Source of the DNA: Cellvibrionales bacterium
GTDB lineage: Bacteria; Pseudomonadota; Gammaproteobacteria; Pseudomonadales; JAHEIH01
DNA: 64,000 bases
Direction: 5' to 3'
Assembly: GCA_024639455.1 (NCBI GenBank)
Contig: JAHEIH010000026.1
Span: 180,987-244,986 of the forward strand
Part shown: positions 35,591-47,807 of the stretch, one piece after another
Position numbering within the stretch: the first letter of the stretch is position 1
Layout of the letters: the number at the start of each line of letters is the position of its first letter
Notes under the pieces: model-generated
Database searches by the model: none
Told to the model about the DNA's origin: nothing
What the model saw: the letters and a program-made list of their open reading frames with translations, nothing else
Program-made: the position numbers and the translations under genes

Positions 35591-37039
35591 GTGAACATTG
35601 CCATTATTTGTAGAGTATTGGGCATCTTTCTAATGCTGTTTAGCATTTCGATGGCGCTCCCTTTTTTAGTCTCTCTTTATTACCAAGACGGCTCCCATAT
35701 TGGTTTTGCACGTGCGTTTTTTATTACACTCGTTAGTGGCGCCATGCTGTGGTTACCGGTGTATAAATCCAAGGGTGATCTACGCGTTCGCGACGGTTTC
35801 ATCGTCACCTCTCTATTTTGGATTGTTCTGGGCAGCTACGGCAGTATTCCACTGCTGCTGGAGGATGACCTTAATCTCAGCGTTGCCGACGCCTTGTTTG
35901 AATCGGTATCGGGCCTAACGACGACCGGAGCTACAATCATTACCGGATTGGATACCCTGCCGCCGTCAATTTTGTTCTACCGTCAATTACTGCAGTGGCT
36001 GGGAGGCATCGGTATCATCGTGATCGCCTTGGCGGTATTGCCGATGCTTGGCGTTGGCGGCATGCAGCTTTATCGCGCCGAAACACCCGGCCCGATGAAA
36101 GACTCCAAACTCACTCCGCGCATCACAGGCACAGCTAAGGCATTGTTTTTCATATATTTCAGTATGACTGCCGCCTGTGCACTGGGTTACTGGTGGGCGG
36201 GTATGACGCTCTTCGATGCCATTTGCCACAGTTTTTCCACCGTCGCTATTGGTGGGTTTTCGACCCACGACGCCAGTATTGGCTACTACGACAATCCAAC
36301 CATCATGATCATTTCGGTGGTGTTTATGGTATTGGCGGGGATTAACTTCGCGTTGCACTTTTTCGCTTTCCGCGAGCGCAACCTAAACCACTACCGCTAC
36401 GACGCCGAATTTCGCTTTTACATCGGAATGTTGGTGGTGGGCGCGATTGTGGTTATTTCTCAGCTCTACAATTCACAGACCCTAAGCCTATCTGATGCCA
36501 CCCTACATGGCATTTTTCAGGTGGTCTCGATCGCCACTACGACAGGATTTGCCTCGCAGGACTTCTCTGTCTGGCCGACCTTTATTCCATTGTTTTTGCT
36601 GATTTTGGCGTTGATTGGTGGATGCGCTGGATCAACCGCCGGTGGCGTGAAGTCGATCCGCGCGCTGTTAATTATTCGCCAAGGCTACCGAGAATTGCAG
36701 CAATTGGCACACCCCAACGCGGTAATTCCACTGAAAATCGGCAACCGTATCGTGCCCGGCCGAGTGATTAGTGCCGTGTGGAGTTTCTTTGCGGTGTACC
36801 TGTTTTCCTTCACCGTGTTGCTGCTATTAGTACTCGGTACTGGCCTAGATTTCATCACCGCATTTTCATCGGTAGCGGCCACCATGAGTAACCTAGGTCC
36901 TGGCCTGGGTGAGGTGGCAGCCAATTACAGCAGCATTCCCAATAGCAGCAAATATCTACTGTGTTTCTCCATGCTACTCGGCCGCTTGGAAGTGTTTACG
37001 CTACTGGTGATCGCCACGCCTAGCTTCTGGCGCCGCTAG
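35591..37039 (+). CDS. trkH: Trk potassium transporter, membrane subunit TrkH
   Basis: A 482-residue K+ channel-like transporter with four pore repeats, seen as filter loops SVSGLTTTGATII, SFSTVAIGGFSTHDAS, SIATTTGFASQDFS and SSVAATMSNLGPGLGEV. It uses a GTG start at 35591, nine bases after trkA. Its TAG stop overlaps the stop of the convergent acyltransferase within CTAG (37036-37039). Confidence 0.96.
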   Translation: MNIAIICRVLGIFLMLFSISMALPFLVSLYYQDGSHIGFARAFFITLVSGAMLWLPVYKSKGDLRVRDGFIVTSLFWIVLGSYGSIPLLLEDDLNLSVADALFESVSGLTTTGATIITGLDTLPPSILFYRQLLQWLGGIGIIVIALAVLPMLGVGGMQLYRAETPGPMKDSKLTPRITGTAKALFFIYFSMTAACALGYWWAGMTLFDAICHSFSTVAIGGFSTHDASIGYYDNPTIMIISVVFMVLAGINFALHFFAFRERNLNHYRYDAEFRFYIGMLVVGAIVVISQLYNSQTLSLSDATLHGIFQVVSIATTTGFASQDFSVWPTFIPLFLLILALIGGCAGSTAGGVKSIRALLIIRQGYRELQQLAHPNAVIPLKIGNRIVPGRVISAVWSFFAVYLFSFTVLLLLVLGTGLDFITAFSSVAATMSNLGPGLGEVAANYSSIPNSSKYLLCFSMLLGRLEVFTLLVIATPSFWRR

Positions 37040-37923
37040 GCGTAGGGGTCACCGCCGTGTCCACCGCCGCCCTTAAAACGTTTGTATTCCCACTGGTACT
37101 GAGCGGGATCGATTGCTACGCAGTCTTCCACCGCGGCATTCATAGCCCTAGTTGCCAGCGCCATATCATCGCTGTAGATGTCGTCTGATACGGGCAAAAA
37201 ATGGATCGCAAAATTGCCATCGCCTAAGCGCTGGGCAGCGCCAATAATCACCACTGCGCCAGACTTATTCGCTAGGCTTGGCAACAGCCGCATGCTCTGC
37301 GCCGGCACCCCAAAAAAGGGGGCTAACTGCGCGCCGTCCGAGGCAGGTACCTGGTCGGGCAAAATGCCAGTCATCCCGCCAGCCTTTAGCGCCTTGCGAA
37401 CGATGGCCACCCCGCGGTGATTGGCGGGTGCGGTGACGGATCCAACGCGCTCGCGCGATTGTCGAATCAAGCTATCCAATTGAGGATAGGGATGGGGCTT
37501 ATACATGGCGTGCAAGGTGTGGTGTTGGCTTATGAAGATGTTGAGCATCTCCCAGTTGCCAAAATGAGGCGCCAAAATAATTACCCCACGCCCCGAAGCG
37601 ATCGCTTCATCAAACAGCTGGCGACCCTCGATCCTTGTGATATGTTGCATCAACTTAACCGGTGGCCATAACCACAGTGGACCCATCTCGACAGCGACGC
37701 AGGCTGTTGCACGCAAGCTATCTTGCACTAGTCGGCGCTGTTCAGCGTTGCTCAGCTGGGGGTAGCACAGCCTAATATTGATCTCGGTAACCCGCTTAGC
37801 GCTGTTAGGAATGATCATCAGACAACGGCTGATCCATCCCGCAACGCGGTACAAACCGGGCAGACTAAATATGGCGCAAAAGCGCAACATGGCACAGGCC
37901 AAAAAATCCTTCACTTTAAGCAT
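37036..37923 (-). CDS. LpxL/HtrB-type lipid A acyltransferase
   Basis: A 295-residue inner-membrane-associated enzyme that adds a secondary acyl chain to lipid A. It has an N-terminal hydrophobic region, the HX4E catalytic motif in APHFGNWEMLN (about 119-124), and GILPDQVPASDGAQLAPFFG. Which acyl position or chain it uses cannot be told, so LpxL versus LpxM is left open. The C-terminus is Gly-rich (FKGGGGHGGDPYA). It lies alone between trkH and glyQ. Confidence 0.9.
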   Translation of the reverse strand: MLKVKDFLACAMLRFCAIFSLPGLYRVAGWISRCLMIIPNSAKRVTEINIRLCYPQLSNAEQRRLVQDSLRATACVAVEMGPLWLWPPVKLMQHITRIEGRQLFDEAIASGRGVIILAPHFGNWEMLNIFISQHHTLHAMYKPHPYPQLDSLIRQSRERVGSVTAPANHRGVAIVRKALKAGGMTGILPDQVPASDGAQLAPFFGVPAQSMRLLPSLANKSGAVVIIGAAQRLGDGNFAIHFLPVSDDIYSDDMALATRAMNAAVEDCVAIDPAQYQWEYKRFKGGGGHGGDPYA

Positions 37924-38002
37924 GGCTACTCCCTAATTGCCGGCAAGTGTAGCGCAAAGCCCTTGTTTAGCCTATCCACTTCGCGTGCAGGCATTATGTC
38001 TG

Positions 38003-38041
38003 TATAATCACGGCTTTTGCATATCTTGCCGCTAAGCGGCA
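38003..38041 (+). promoter_or_regulatory. -10 element and leader hairpin of glyQS
   Basis: A perfect TATAAT lies at 38003-38008; the -35 at 17 bases (TTCGCG) is poor. The leader then contains TGCCGC (38027-38032) and GCGGCA (38036-38041), followed by GTTTT, a small terminator-like hairpin 18 bases ahead of the GTG start. The promoter is plausible; attenuation is only a guess. Confidence 0.4.
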
Positions 38042-38059
38042 GTTTTAACGAGGCATCAC

Positions 38060-39010
38060 GTGACCAAACAGACGGCTGTACACGACATCAATACCTTTCA
38101 AGGCTTGATCCTTGCCCTACAATCTTTCTGGGCAGAAAAAGGCTGCGTTGTTATGCAGCCACTGGACATGGAAGTGGGCGCAGGCACCTTCCACCCCGCC
38201 ACCTTTTTGAAAGCGGTAGGCCCAGAATCTTGGAATGCTGCTTACGTACAGCCAAGCCGCCGTCCTACCGACGGTCGCTACGGTGAAAACCCCAACCGCC
38301 TTCAGCACTACTACCAGTTCCAAGTCGTGATGAAACCCTCGCCACCAAACTTTCAAGAATTGTTTTTGGAGTCTCTGAAGATGTTGGGCATCGACCCCGC
38401 TGTACACGACATCCGTTTCGTAGAAGACAACTGGGAATCACCCACACTTGGCGCGTGGGGCCTCGGCTGGGAAGTATGGCTGAACGGTATGGAAGTCACT
38501 CAGTTCACCTATTTCCAGCAAGCTGGCGGCATCGAGTGCTACCCCGTAATGGGCGAAATCACCATGGGTCTAGAGCGTATTGCTATGTATCTTCAAGGTG
38601 TCGATTCCATTTACGACCTGGTCTGGGCACACGGCCCTAATGGTGACGTAACCTACGGCGATGTTTACTTGCAGAACGAACGCGAACAGTCGCAGTATAA
38701 CTTCGAAGAGGCCGACGTCGACCAACTACTGTTGAACTTCGACAACTATGAACAGCAAGTCCACAAGCTGGTGGAAAAAGGCCTGTCACTGCCCGCCTAC
38801 GAGCAAGTGATGAAAGCGTCGCACACCTTTAACTTGTTGGATGCTCGCCACGCCATTTCTGTGACCGAACGCCAGCGTTATATTTTGCGGGTACGCACCC
38901 TCGCTCGTGCGGCGGCAGAGGCTTATTTCAATTCTCGTAAAGAACTTGGTTTCCCCATGGCCGAAGAGAGCCTGCGCCAAGAAGTACTCGCTCAACTGGA
39001 GGCCAAATAA
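38060..39010 (+). CDS. glyQ: Glycyl-tRNA synthetase, alpha subunit
   Basis: A 316-residue class II subunit that activates glycine in the tetrameric (alpha2beta2) bacterial enzyme. It shows [43 protein letters not shown] and [18 protein letters not shown]. It starts at GTG 38060 after AACGAGG, matching the family N-terminus. The last base of its TAA is the first base of the glyS ATG. Confidence 0.97.
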   Translation: MTKQTAVHDINTFQGLILALQSFWAEKGCVVMQPLDMEVGAGTFHPATFLKAVGPESWNAAYVQPSRRPTDGRYGENPNRLQHYYQFQVVMKPSPPNFQELFLESLKMLGIDPAVHDIRFVEDNWESPTLGAWGLGWEVWLNGMEVTQFTYFQQAGGIECYPVMGEITMGLERIAMYLQGVDSIYDLVWAHGPNGDVTYGDVYLQNEREQSQYNFEEADVDQLLLNFDNYEQQVHKLVEKGLSLPAYEQVMKASHTFNLLDARHAISVTERQRYILRVRTLARAAAEAYFNSRKELGFPMAEESLRQEVLAQLEAK

Positions 39011-41091
39011 TGTCAGCGGTAGATTTCCTCGTCGAATTAGGTACTGAAGAGCTGCCGCCCAAATCGTTGTTGGTGTTAAGCGAAGCGTTCAAAGATGGCA
39101 TCGTAGCGGGTCTGCACGACGCGCAATTGCCTTTTGCAGATGTCACTGTATACGCGGCACCACGTCGATTAGCTGTGTTGGTTAATGGCCTGGCGACGCA
39201 ACAACCCGATCGCGTAGAAGAGAAGCTAGGCCCTAATGTAGCAGCAGCCTATGACAAAGAAGGCAACCCAAGCAAAGCCGCCGAAGGTTTTGCGCGCAGT
39301 TGCGGTGTAAGCTTTGACCAACTGAGCCGTGTTGATACCGACAAGGGCGAACGTCTCGCTTACAGCCTGCATATAGCTGGCAAGCAAAGTGCTGAATTGC
39401 TACCCGCGATCGTTAGCAAATCACTGTCTGACCTTCCCATCGCCAAACGTATGCGCTGGGGTGCCAAACGCACAGAATTCGTTCGTCCTGTTAAATGGCT
39501 GGTGATGCTGCTAGATAACGACGTTGTCGACTGCGAAATTCTCGACTTGACTGCCGGCCGCACTACCCGTGGTCACCGTGTACACTGCGACCAAAATCTA
39601 GTACTGAATAATGCAGCGGATTACTACGCCACGCTATTACAAGCCGGTAAAGTGGAAGCGGATTTTGCCAAGCGTCGCGGCATCATCAAACAACAAACTA
39701 TCGCCATGGCAGACACCGTTAATGGGGTAGCTGTCATTGGAGATGACCTGTTAAACGAAGTCACGGCATTGGTTGAATGGCCTGTTGCCTTGATTGGTGG
39801 ATTCGAAGAACGTTTCTTGGAGGTTCCCCAGGAAGCATTGATCGCCTCTATGAGCGAACACCAAAAATACTTCCATGTGGTGGATTCCGCCGGCGCACTG
39901 CTGCCATACTTCATCACCATCGCCAACATTGAAAGCACCGATCCTGTGCAGATCGTTGAAGGTAACGAGCGCGTTATCCGCCCCCGCTTAGCCGACGCCG
40001 CCTTCTTCTTTGAGACAGACAAGAAGTTTACCCTGGCACAACGCCGCGAATCACTTAAGAAGGTGACCTTCCAGCAACAATTGGGCTCCGTTTGGGACAA
40101 GACCGAACGTGTTGCTCGACTTGCTTGCTATCTAGCACCCATTGTTGGCGCCGAGTTAGACGATGCCAAGCGCGCAGGTGAACTATGCAAAAGCGACCTG
40201 GTCAGCGAAATGGTGTTGGAGTTCGACAACATGCAAGGTATCGCTGGTCGCTACTATGCTGAAAATGATGGCGAGTCTCAAGGCGTAGCTGCTGCAATGC
40301 AGGAACAATACCTGCCAAAATTTGCCGGCGACGTGTTGCCAGTGCACCCCACAGGTATGGCGGTTGCCCTAGCTGATCGTATCGACACAATGGTGGGTAT
40401 TTTCGGTATAGGCCAGCAGCCTACCGGTGCTAAAGATCCATTCGCGCTGCGTCGTGCTGCACTAGGCGTATTGCGTATCATCATCGAATCTAAACTCGAT
40501 ATTGATCTCCGAAACGTACTGACCTATGCCGCCACAGGCTTTGCTGATCTACCCAAGGCAGATAGCGTTGTCGAAACAGTACTGGATTACACCTTGGAAC
40601 GTTTGCGCTCTCGCTACCAAGACATGCAAATCAGCACTGAAGTCTTTATGTCGGTACAAGCTAAGCAACTGTCACGCCCCTTGGATATCGAGAATCGAGT
40701 GCTTGCCGTTCACGAATTTAGTAAGCTCACGGCGGCACAAAGCCTTGCCACGGCAAATAAACGGGTGTCGAACATACTCGCCAAATTAGAAGAAAGTATT
40801 GATGCTGACGTAGCATTGGATACTTCGCTGCTTCAAGATGACGCTGAAAAAGCGCTTGCCGATGTGTTGACTAGTAAAGCTAACGATACCGCGCCACTGC
40901 TTCAAGAGGCGCGCTATGGTGAGGTTCTTAATGCACTGGCAGAGCTTCAAGGTCCTGTTGATAACTTTTTCGACAACGTCATGGTTATGACAGACGATGC
41001 AGCTGTTCGCGCCAATCGCTGCTTGTTACTCGCTAAATTGCGCGCCGTATTCCTTGGTATCGCAGACATCTCTCACTTGGTCACTAAGTAA
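39010..41091 (+). CDS. glyS: Glycyl-tRNA synthetase, beta subunit
   Basis: A 693-residue subunit with the typical N-terminus FLVELGTEELPPKSL, an HD-like region, and a C-terminal DALR-type anticodon-binding domain (about 580-690). It is required with GlyQ for tRNA recognition. Translation is coupled to glyQ by a 1-base overlap. In Pseudomonas a gmhB gene usually follows; here plsC follows after 2 bases. Confidence 0.97.
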   Translation: MSAVDFLVELGTEELPPKSLLVLSEAFKDGIVAGLHDAQLPFADVTVYAAPRRLAVLVNGLATQQPDRVEEKLGPNVAAAYDKEGNPSKAAEGFARSCGVSFDQLSRVDTDKGERLAYSLHIAGKQSAELLPAIVSKSLSDLPIAKRMRWGAKRTEFVRPVKWLVMLLDNDVVDCEILDLTAGRTTRGHRVHCDQNLVLNNAADYYATLLQAGKVEADFAKRRGIIKQQTIAMADTVNGVAVIGDDLLNEVTALVEWPVALIGGFEERFLEVPQEALIASMSEHQKYFHVVDSAGALLPYFITIANIESTDPVQIVEGNERVIRPRLADAAFFFETDKKFTLAQRRESLKKVTFQQQLGSVWDKTERVARLACYLAPIVGAELDDAKRAGELCKSDLVSEMVLEFDNMQGIAGRYYAENDGESQGVAAAMQEQYLPKFAGDVLPVHPTGMAVALADRIDTMVGIFGIGQQPTGAKDPFALRRAALGVLRIIIESKLDIDLRNVLTYAATGFADLPKADSVVETVLDYTLERLRSRYQDMQISTEVFMSVQAKQLSRPLDIENRVLAVHEFSKLTAAQSLATANKRVSNILAKLEESIDADVALDTSLLQDDAEKALADVLTSKANDTAPLLQEARYGEVLNALAELQGPVDNFFDNVMVMTDDAAVRANRCLLLAKLRAVFLGIADISHLVTK

Positions 41092-41093
41092 GT

Positions 41094-41849
41094 ATGGCAA
41101 GCGCTAGAAGCGAAGTAATTACCTACACTGCTGCTATCCGCAGTAGTGTTTTCTATTTCTTTTATGTCGTTTTTACCATTGTATTCTGCACCTTTGCGCC
41201 GATCGTTTTTGGCTTGTTACCCTTCGCCTTACGTCAGCGCGGGTTAACCATTTGGAACCACACCACCATTTTTCTTTTAAAATGGATTTGTGGTGTTAAG
41301 TACCGCGTAATTGGTGCTGAAAACATTCCATCTGACGCTTGCGTGATCGCGGCAAAACACCAAAGTGCCTGGGAAACTTATTTTTTCCAGATACTTTTTA
41401 AGCGCCCGCTATCAACCATTTTGAAACGCGAATTATTGCGTGTTCCTTTTTTTGGCTGGTCGCTGGCCTTAATGAAGCCTATCGCCATTGATCGCAGCTC
41501 ACCTCGCGAAGCATTAAAACAAGTATTTGAAAAAGGTAAGCATCGTATTGCTTCGGGTATCAGCGTACTGATATTCCCTGAGGGTACCCGCCATGAACCC
41601 GGTAAGTCTGGCAAATATGCGCGCAGTGCCGCGGGAATTGCCGAAGCTACAGGGGTACCTTTACTACCTATCGCCCACAACGCCGGCGAATGTTGGTCGT
41701 CAAAATCGTGGATCATTAAACCTGGATGCATCAGTGTTGTCATTGAGCCCGCCATCTCTTCAGAGGGTAAGACCACGAAACAATTAACCGACGAGTTACA
41801 GTGTGCCATTGAAGAGCAAATGGCACGTATTAACGGTAGTGCCAATTAA
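41094..41849 (+). CDS. plsC: 1-acyl-sn-glycerol-3-phosphate acyltransferase
   Basis: A 251-residue membrane enzyme that makes phosphatidic acid. It has hydrophobic helices near the N-terminus (about 13-60), the HX4E motif in AAKHQSAWETYF, the substrate loop FPEGTRHEPG and PLLPIAHNAGECW. It begins 2 bases after glyS, so it is in the glyQ-glyS-plsC unit. Confidence 0.92.
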   Translation: MASARSEVITYTAAIRSSVFYFFYVVFTIVFCTFAPIVFGLLPFALRQRGLTIWNHTTIFLLKWICGVKYRVIGAENIPSDACVIAAKHQSAWETYFFQILFKRPLSTILKRELLRVPFFGWSLALMKPIAIDRSSPREALKQVFEKGKHRIASGISVLIFPEGTRHEPGKSGKYARSAAGIAEATGVPLLPIAHNAGECWSSKSWIIKPGCISVVIEPAISSEGKTTKQLTDELQCAIEEQMARINGSAN

Positions 41850-41891
41850 ATCCGATAAAAAATCGCCCTTAAGCAACTGATTTATAAAGAC

Positions 41892-43046
41892 TTAAGCCTT
41901 TAGTCGACCATCTAGTGCTGCGGCTACGGTCTCTTGAGCGAACTGGATGGTGTTTTCGCATCGGCCAATAATAAAGCGATCGTTAGCGCCACTTTTCAGA
42001 CTCTTTTGAATGGTTGCACCAATGGTGAAATCTTCATCGAAGACTACGCGAAGTACGTCATAGTTGGCTTTCCAATACTTCTCAGCCTTTTCAGTAGCGG
42101 GTGCCTCTGGTATCAGCATCATGCATTGAAATACCGAGTCTTCAATTCCATTAGGAAGGACGGTATGGATGTAAACATGGTCTGTCATTACCTGCATAAA
42201 GTTACAGGGGAAGACATAATTTTGGTCCATGAAATTTTCTCGGTAATCCCAATCTTCAACCGGCATTTCGCGCAGTTCCACAATACGTGCTAAGGGTACC
42301 GAGTGGCGTACATGAGGATATTTGTTCTGATATATTCCCTGGGTATCTAAATAGGTAGAACACGCTGTATGCTTGTGTGCATGGCAAAAGTGGTACTGTT
42401 CTTGGAAACCTTCGATCAAAACATGCCAGTTCGCATCAACATCTACCGTCCACGCTTGATACACAACATGGCTGTCTAAGTTCAACGATGCCAACTGCTC
42501 CGCCATTGGCGCCAACCATGCATCGATATCGATAGGCTCTTTGCTGGCAGACGGACATAACCAAATAAGACCAAAACGTTCAAACACCTGTAGTGGGACG
42601 AGACCGTGGCTAGCCTTGTCTAAGGCGCCAAACTTATCACCTTGAGGCATACCCCGCAGGTTTCCGTTAAAATCATAGGTCCAGCCGTGGTAGGGGCATG
42701 AGAATGTGCCTGCTTTACCGCAGGGACGACCTTCTACTTTTGCCCCACGGTGACGGCATACGTTTAAGAAGGCTTGCAGTACACCTTCTCGATTACGCGT
42801 AATCAAGATAGGGACACCCGTGGCATCGTGGGTAATAAAATCACCGACTTCTGGCACCTGAGAAATATGCCCCACGATAATGGGAAATTCTTTAAATAAG
42901 ATATCGTTTTCTTGTTGGAATCGATCCTTATCTAGGTATTTGCTGATCGACATTTCTGCCATATCTTCAAGCAAATCTCCGGTACCTGCCTCATTGTGTG
43001 CTAGTACCTGCTCGATGATCCATATTTCTTCTGTACTAATTTTCAC
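41892..43046 (-). CDS. Rieske non-haem iron oxygenase, alpha subunit type
   Basis: A 384-residue oxygenase. The Rieske 2Fe-2S ligands are CRH (C97, H99) and CPYH (C117, H120). The mononuclear iron region is NWHVLIEGFQEQYHFCHAH, with probable His ligands H219 and H224 and E216 in the bridging position. The best-known relatives hydroxylate aromatic rings or demethylate choline- or carnitine-like compounds. No reductase or ferredoxin gene is adjacent, so its redox partner and substrate are unknown. It begins 16 bases after gyrB and is probably cotranscribed with it, an unusual neighbour. Confidence 0.88.
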   Translation of the reverse strand: MKISTEEIWIIEQVLAHNEAGTGDLLEDMAEMSISKYLDKDRFQQENDILFKEFPIIVGHISQVPEVGDFITHDATGVPILITRNREGVLQAFLNVCRHRGAKVEGRPCGKAGTFSCPYHGWTYDFNGNLRGMPQGDKFGALDKASHGLVPLQVFERFGLIWLCPSASKEPIDIDAWLAPMAEQLASLNLDSHVVYQAWTVDVDANWHVLIEGFQEQYHFCHAHKHTACSTYLDTQGIYQNKYPHVRHSVPLARIVELREMPVEDWDYRENFMDQNYVFPCNFMQVMTDHVYIHTVLPNGIEDSVFQCMMLIPEAPATEKAEKYWKANYDVLRVVFDEDFTIGATIQKSLKSGANDRFIIGRCENTIQFAQETVAAALDGRLKA

Positions 43047-43062
43047 TACGTTTTCTCTACGC

Positions 43063-45501
<2,439 letters not shown>

Positions 45502-45529
45502 TTAATTTAATCATTTTATTTTACCTTTT

Positions 45530-45547
45530 ATCGCCTTTGTAGGCGAT
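45530..45547. other. Small hairpin in the recF-gyrB gap
   Basis: ATCGCC (45530-45535) and GGCGAT (45542-45547) form a 6-bp stem with a 6-base loop. On the plus strand it is followed by TCTTTTT, but on the minus strand, the direction of recF-gyrB, no U-run follows, so it should not stop that operon. Confidence 0.4.
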
Positions 45548-45558
45548 TCTTTTTACCA

Positions 45559-46653
45559 CTACGCTGACTTAATTACGCCATGTTCCACGTGGAACATGGC
45601 GATATCTATTGGGTTACACGTATCCAAGCTTGGTATATCGCTTTCATTGATAGCAGTTAAAAAGACTTGTTTGGTGCCATTCCCTGACAAAATTAAATGT
45701 AATAATTTACCCGCATTATTAGCATCTAATTCAGCTGCAAGGTCATCAATAAGATATGAAGATTTTTTTCCCATTGCTTCAAGCACTCGCTGCTGTGCAA
45801 CCTTCATAGCTGCTACAACAAGTTTTTGCTGGCCACGTGACAAGACTTCCTCTGCAGGTCGACCATCATGTTTAACTTTTATATCTGCTCTTTGTGGACC
45901 ATAATGTGTAAAACCACGCTGCAAATCAGTTTCACTGCCCTCTTCCAAGCAAACCTTCAATCCACGTTTCTTATCCCATCCACAGTAGTAGGTAAATGTA
46001 ATTAGTGTAGATAAGTTCGGCAGCAAGGAATTTAATATTGGTTCAACCTGCAAAATAAATTGTTCAAACCAATTCTCCCGCATGGCATCAAGCGCTAGTG
46101 AAGACTCACACAATGCATCTGTCCATATTTTTAACAGCGGCCGAGGGGTTGTTAAACGATATTGACGCAACAGAGCATTACGCTGTTTTAGATTTTTTTG
46201 ACAGTGTGTCCAGACCTTAAAAAACTGTTGTTCCACGTGGAACACTCCCCAATCCATCAATTGGCGTCGAAGCTGAGGACCCGCTGTTAACAACTGAAAA
46301 CTTTCATCATTAATAAGTTGTAAAGGTAGGATATCGGCTAACTGAGATGCCATTCTTACGGTATCTCCGCAAAACCTAATATGAGAACTACCGTCAAGCG
46401 ATTTCTCTAGCCCTAACACCTCATTATCAAGTCCTTTGGCAACTATCAGACATTGATCTTTATGGTACTGAATAACATGCTGAATACGCTGACTACGAAA
46501 GGATTTACCAGCAGAGAGAAAATAAATAGCCTCTAGTAAAGATGTTTTACCACTACCATTTTGACCAATAAAAATATTGAGATCAGCAAGCCCGCTAAGA
46601 CTTGCCTGCTGAATATTACGAAAATTAGAAATAGAAAAGTCGCGAATGCGCAC
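45559..46653 (-). CDS. recF: DNA replication and repair protein RecF
   Basis: A 364-residue SMC-like ATPase that helps load RecA at gaps. It shows Walker A IGQNGSGKTSLLEAIYFLSAG, the signature VLSRGQQKLVVAAMK and Walker B-like LIDDLAAELDANN. The coding sequence contains two perfect parS palindromes, each read as FHVE in the protein (GVFHVEQ near residue 140 and MFHVEHG near the C-terminus). It lies between dnaN and gyrB. Confidence 0.96.
   Translation of the reverse strand: MRIRDFSISNFRNIQQASLSGLADLNIFIGQNGSGKTSLLEAIYFLSAGKSFRSQRIQHVIQYHKDQCLIVAKGLDNEVLGLEKSLDGSSHIRFCGDTVRMASQLADILPLQLINDESFQLLTAGPQLRRQLMDWGVFHVEQQFFKVWTHCQKNLKQRNALLRQYRLTTPRPLLKIWTDALCESSLALDAMRENWFEQFILQVEPILNSLLPNLSTLITFTYYCGWDKKRGLKVCLEEGSETDLQRGFTHYGPQRADIKVKHDGRPAEEVLSRGQQKLVVAAMKVAQQRVLEAMGKKSSYLIDDLAAELDANNAGKLLHLILSGNGTKQVFLTAINESDIPSLDTCNPIDIAMFHVEHGVIKSA
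45581..45596. promoter_or_regulatory. parS centromere site 1 (inside recF 3' end)
   Basis: TGTTCCACGTGGAACA is a perfect 16-bp palindrome equal to the bacterial ParB-binding parS consensus. It lies about 12 kb from parA-parB in the same window. Confidence 0.93.
46229..46244. promoter_or_regulatory. parS centromere site 2 (inside recF)
   Basis: A second perfect copy of TGTTCCACGTGGAACA, 648 bases from the first and in the same reading frame of recF. Clustered origin-proximal parS sites are the normal loading platform for ParB. Confidence 0.93.
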
Positions 46654-46667
46654 AAGCGCAACTCACA

Positions 46668-47774
46668 TTACAAACGCATCGGCATTACAACATAAAGTGC
46701 TTTGTCGGATTCTGAAGAATCCTCAATGGTGGCACTACTGTTGCTATCAGACATTGAGAAGCGAATGGTATCACCAGGAATAACAGCCAACACATCGAGC
46801 AAATAGGAAACATTAAATCCAATTTCCAGATTATTGCCTTGATACTCAACCGATACGACTTCTTCTGCTTCTTCGTGATCTGGATTGTTAGCGTAAATCT
46901 TCAACTCACCCATTTCTAACATCAAGCGAACGCCACGATACTTTTCATTCGAAAGAATAGCGGCACGAACAAAAGCCTCACGAAGATCCTTACGATTAGC
47001 GTTAACCACTTTATCAGACACACGCGGCAAGACGCGTTCATAATCAGGGAATTTACCATCGATAAGTTTAGAGGTGAAAGTAAAGGCCTGGGTGACCGCA
47101 CGAATATGGTTGTTACCCAAGGTCAATTCAATCTGCGCATCACCACCATCCAATAAACGGCCTAACTCGATAACACCCTTACGAGGTAAAATGACTTGAT
47201 GAGTACCGCTAACATCGGCTTCGATGTCTTCGTTACACATGGCTAGACGGTGACCATCAGTAGCCACAAGGCGTAAGTTGTTTTGCTTAACTTCCCATAA
47301 CATGCCATTCAAGTAGTAGCGAACATCTTGCTGAGCCATCGCAAACGCTGTGCTATCGATCAGTGTTTTTAATTGATATTGACCCATGGCAAACTTGTAT
47401 GAGGCAGGGCTATCCTCCACATTAGGAAAATCATTTGCAGACAAGGTAGACAGCGTAAAGCGGCTTCGGCCACTACGTACTACAACTTTGTCACCGTCAA
47501 CATCAAACGTCACCGTAGAACCGTCCGGCAAAGATTTACAAATATCGTTCAATTTTCGTGCCGGAACGGTAATTTCACCCTCAACAAAATCACCACTTAA
47601 GTCGACACGGGCTACCAATTCAACTTCGAGATCTGTACCAGTAAGTGACATTTGTCCGTCGCGTACAACAATAAGTACATTAGCCAAGATGGGCAGAGTC
47701 TGTCGGCGTTCAACAACACCAGCCACCAAAGTGAGTGGTTTAATCAGATCTTCTCGGAGAATGGAAAATTTCAT
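46668..47774 (-). CDS. dnaN: DNA polymerase III beta subunit (sliding clamp)
   Basis: A 368-residue ring protein that tethers polymerases to DNA. It has three clamp folds, begins MKFSILREDLIKPLTLVAGVVERRQTLPILANVL and ends ALYVVMPMRL, both diagnostic. It sits 14 bases before recF and 33 bases after dnaA. Confidence 0.98.
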   Translation of the reverse strand: MKFSILREDLIKPLTLVAGVVERRQTLPILANVLIVVRDGQMSLTGTDLEVELVARVDLSGDFVEGEITVPARKLNDICKSLPDGSTVTFDVDGDKVVVRSGRSRFTLSTLSANDFPNVEDSPASYKFAMGQYQLKTLIDSTAFAMAQQDVRYYLNGMLWEVKQNNLRLVATDGHRLAMCNEDIEADVSGTHQVILPRKGVIELGRLLDGGDAQIELTLGNNHIRAVTQAFTFTSKLIDGKFPDYERVLPRVSDKVVNANRKDLREAFVRAAILSNEKYRGVRLMLEMGELKIYANNPDHEEAEEVVSVEYQGNNLEIGFNVSYLLDVLAVIPGDTIRFSMSDSNSSATIEDSSESDKALYVVMPMRL

Positions 47775-47807
47775 AATGGGGTCCTATTGAGTAGTTCTTC
47801 CATATTA

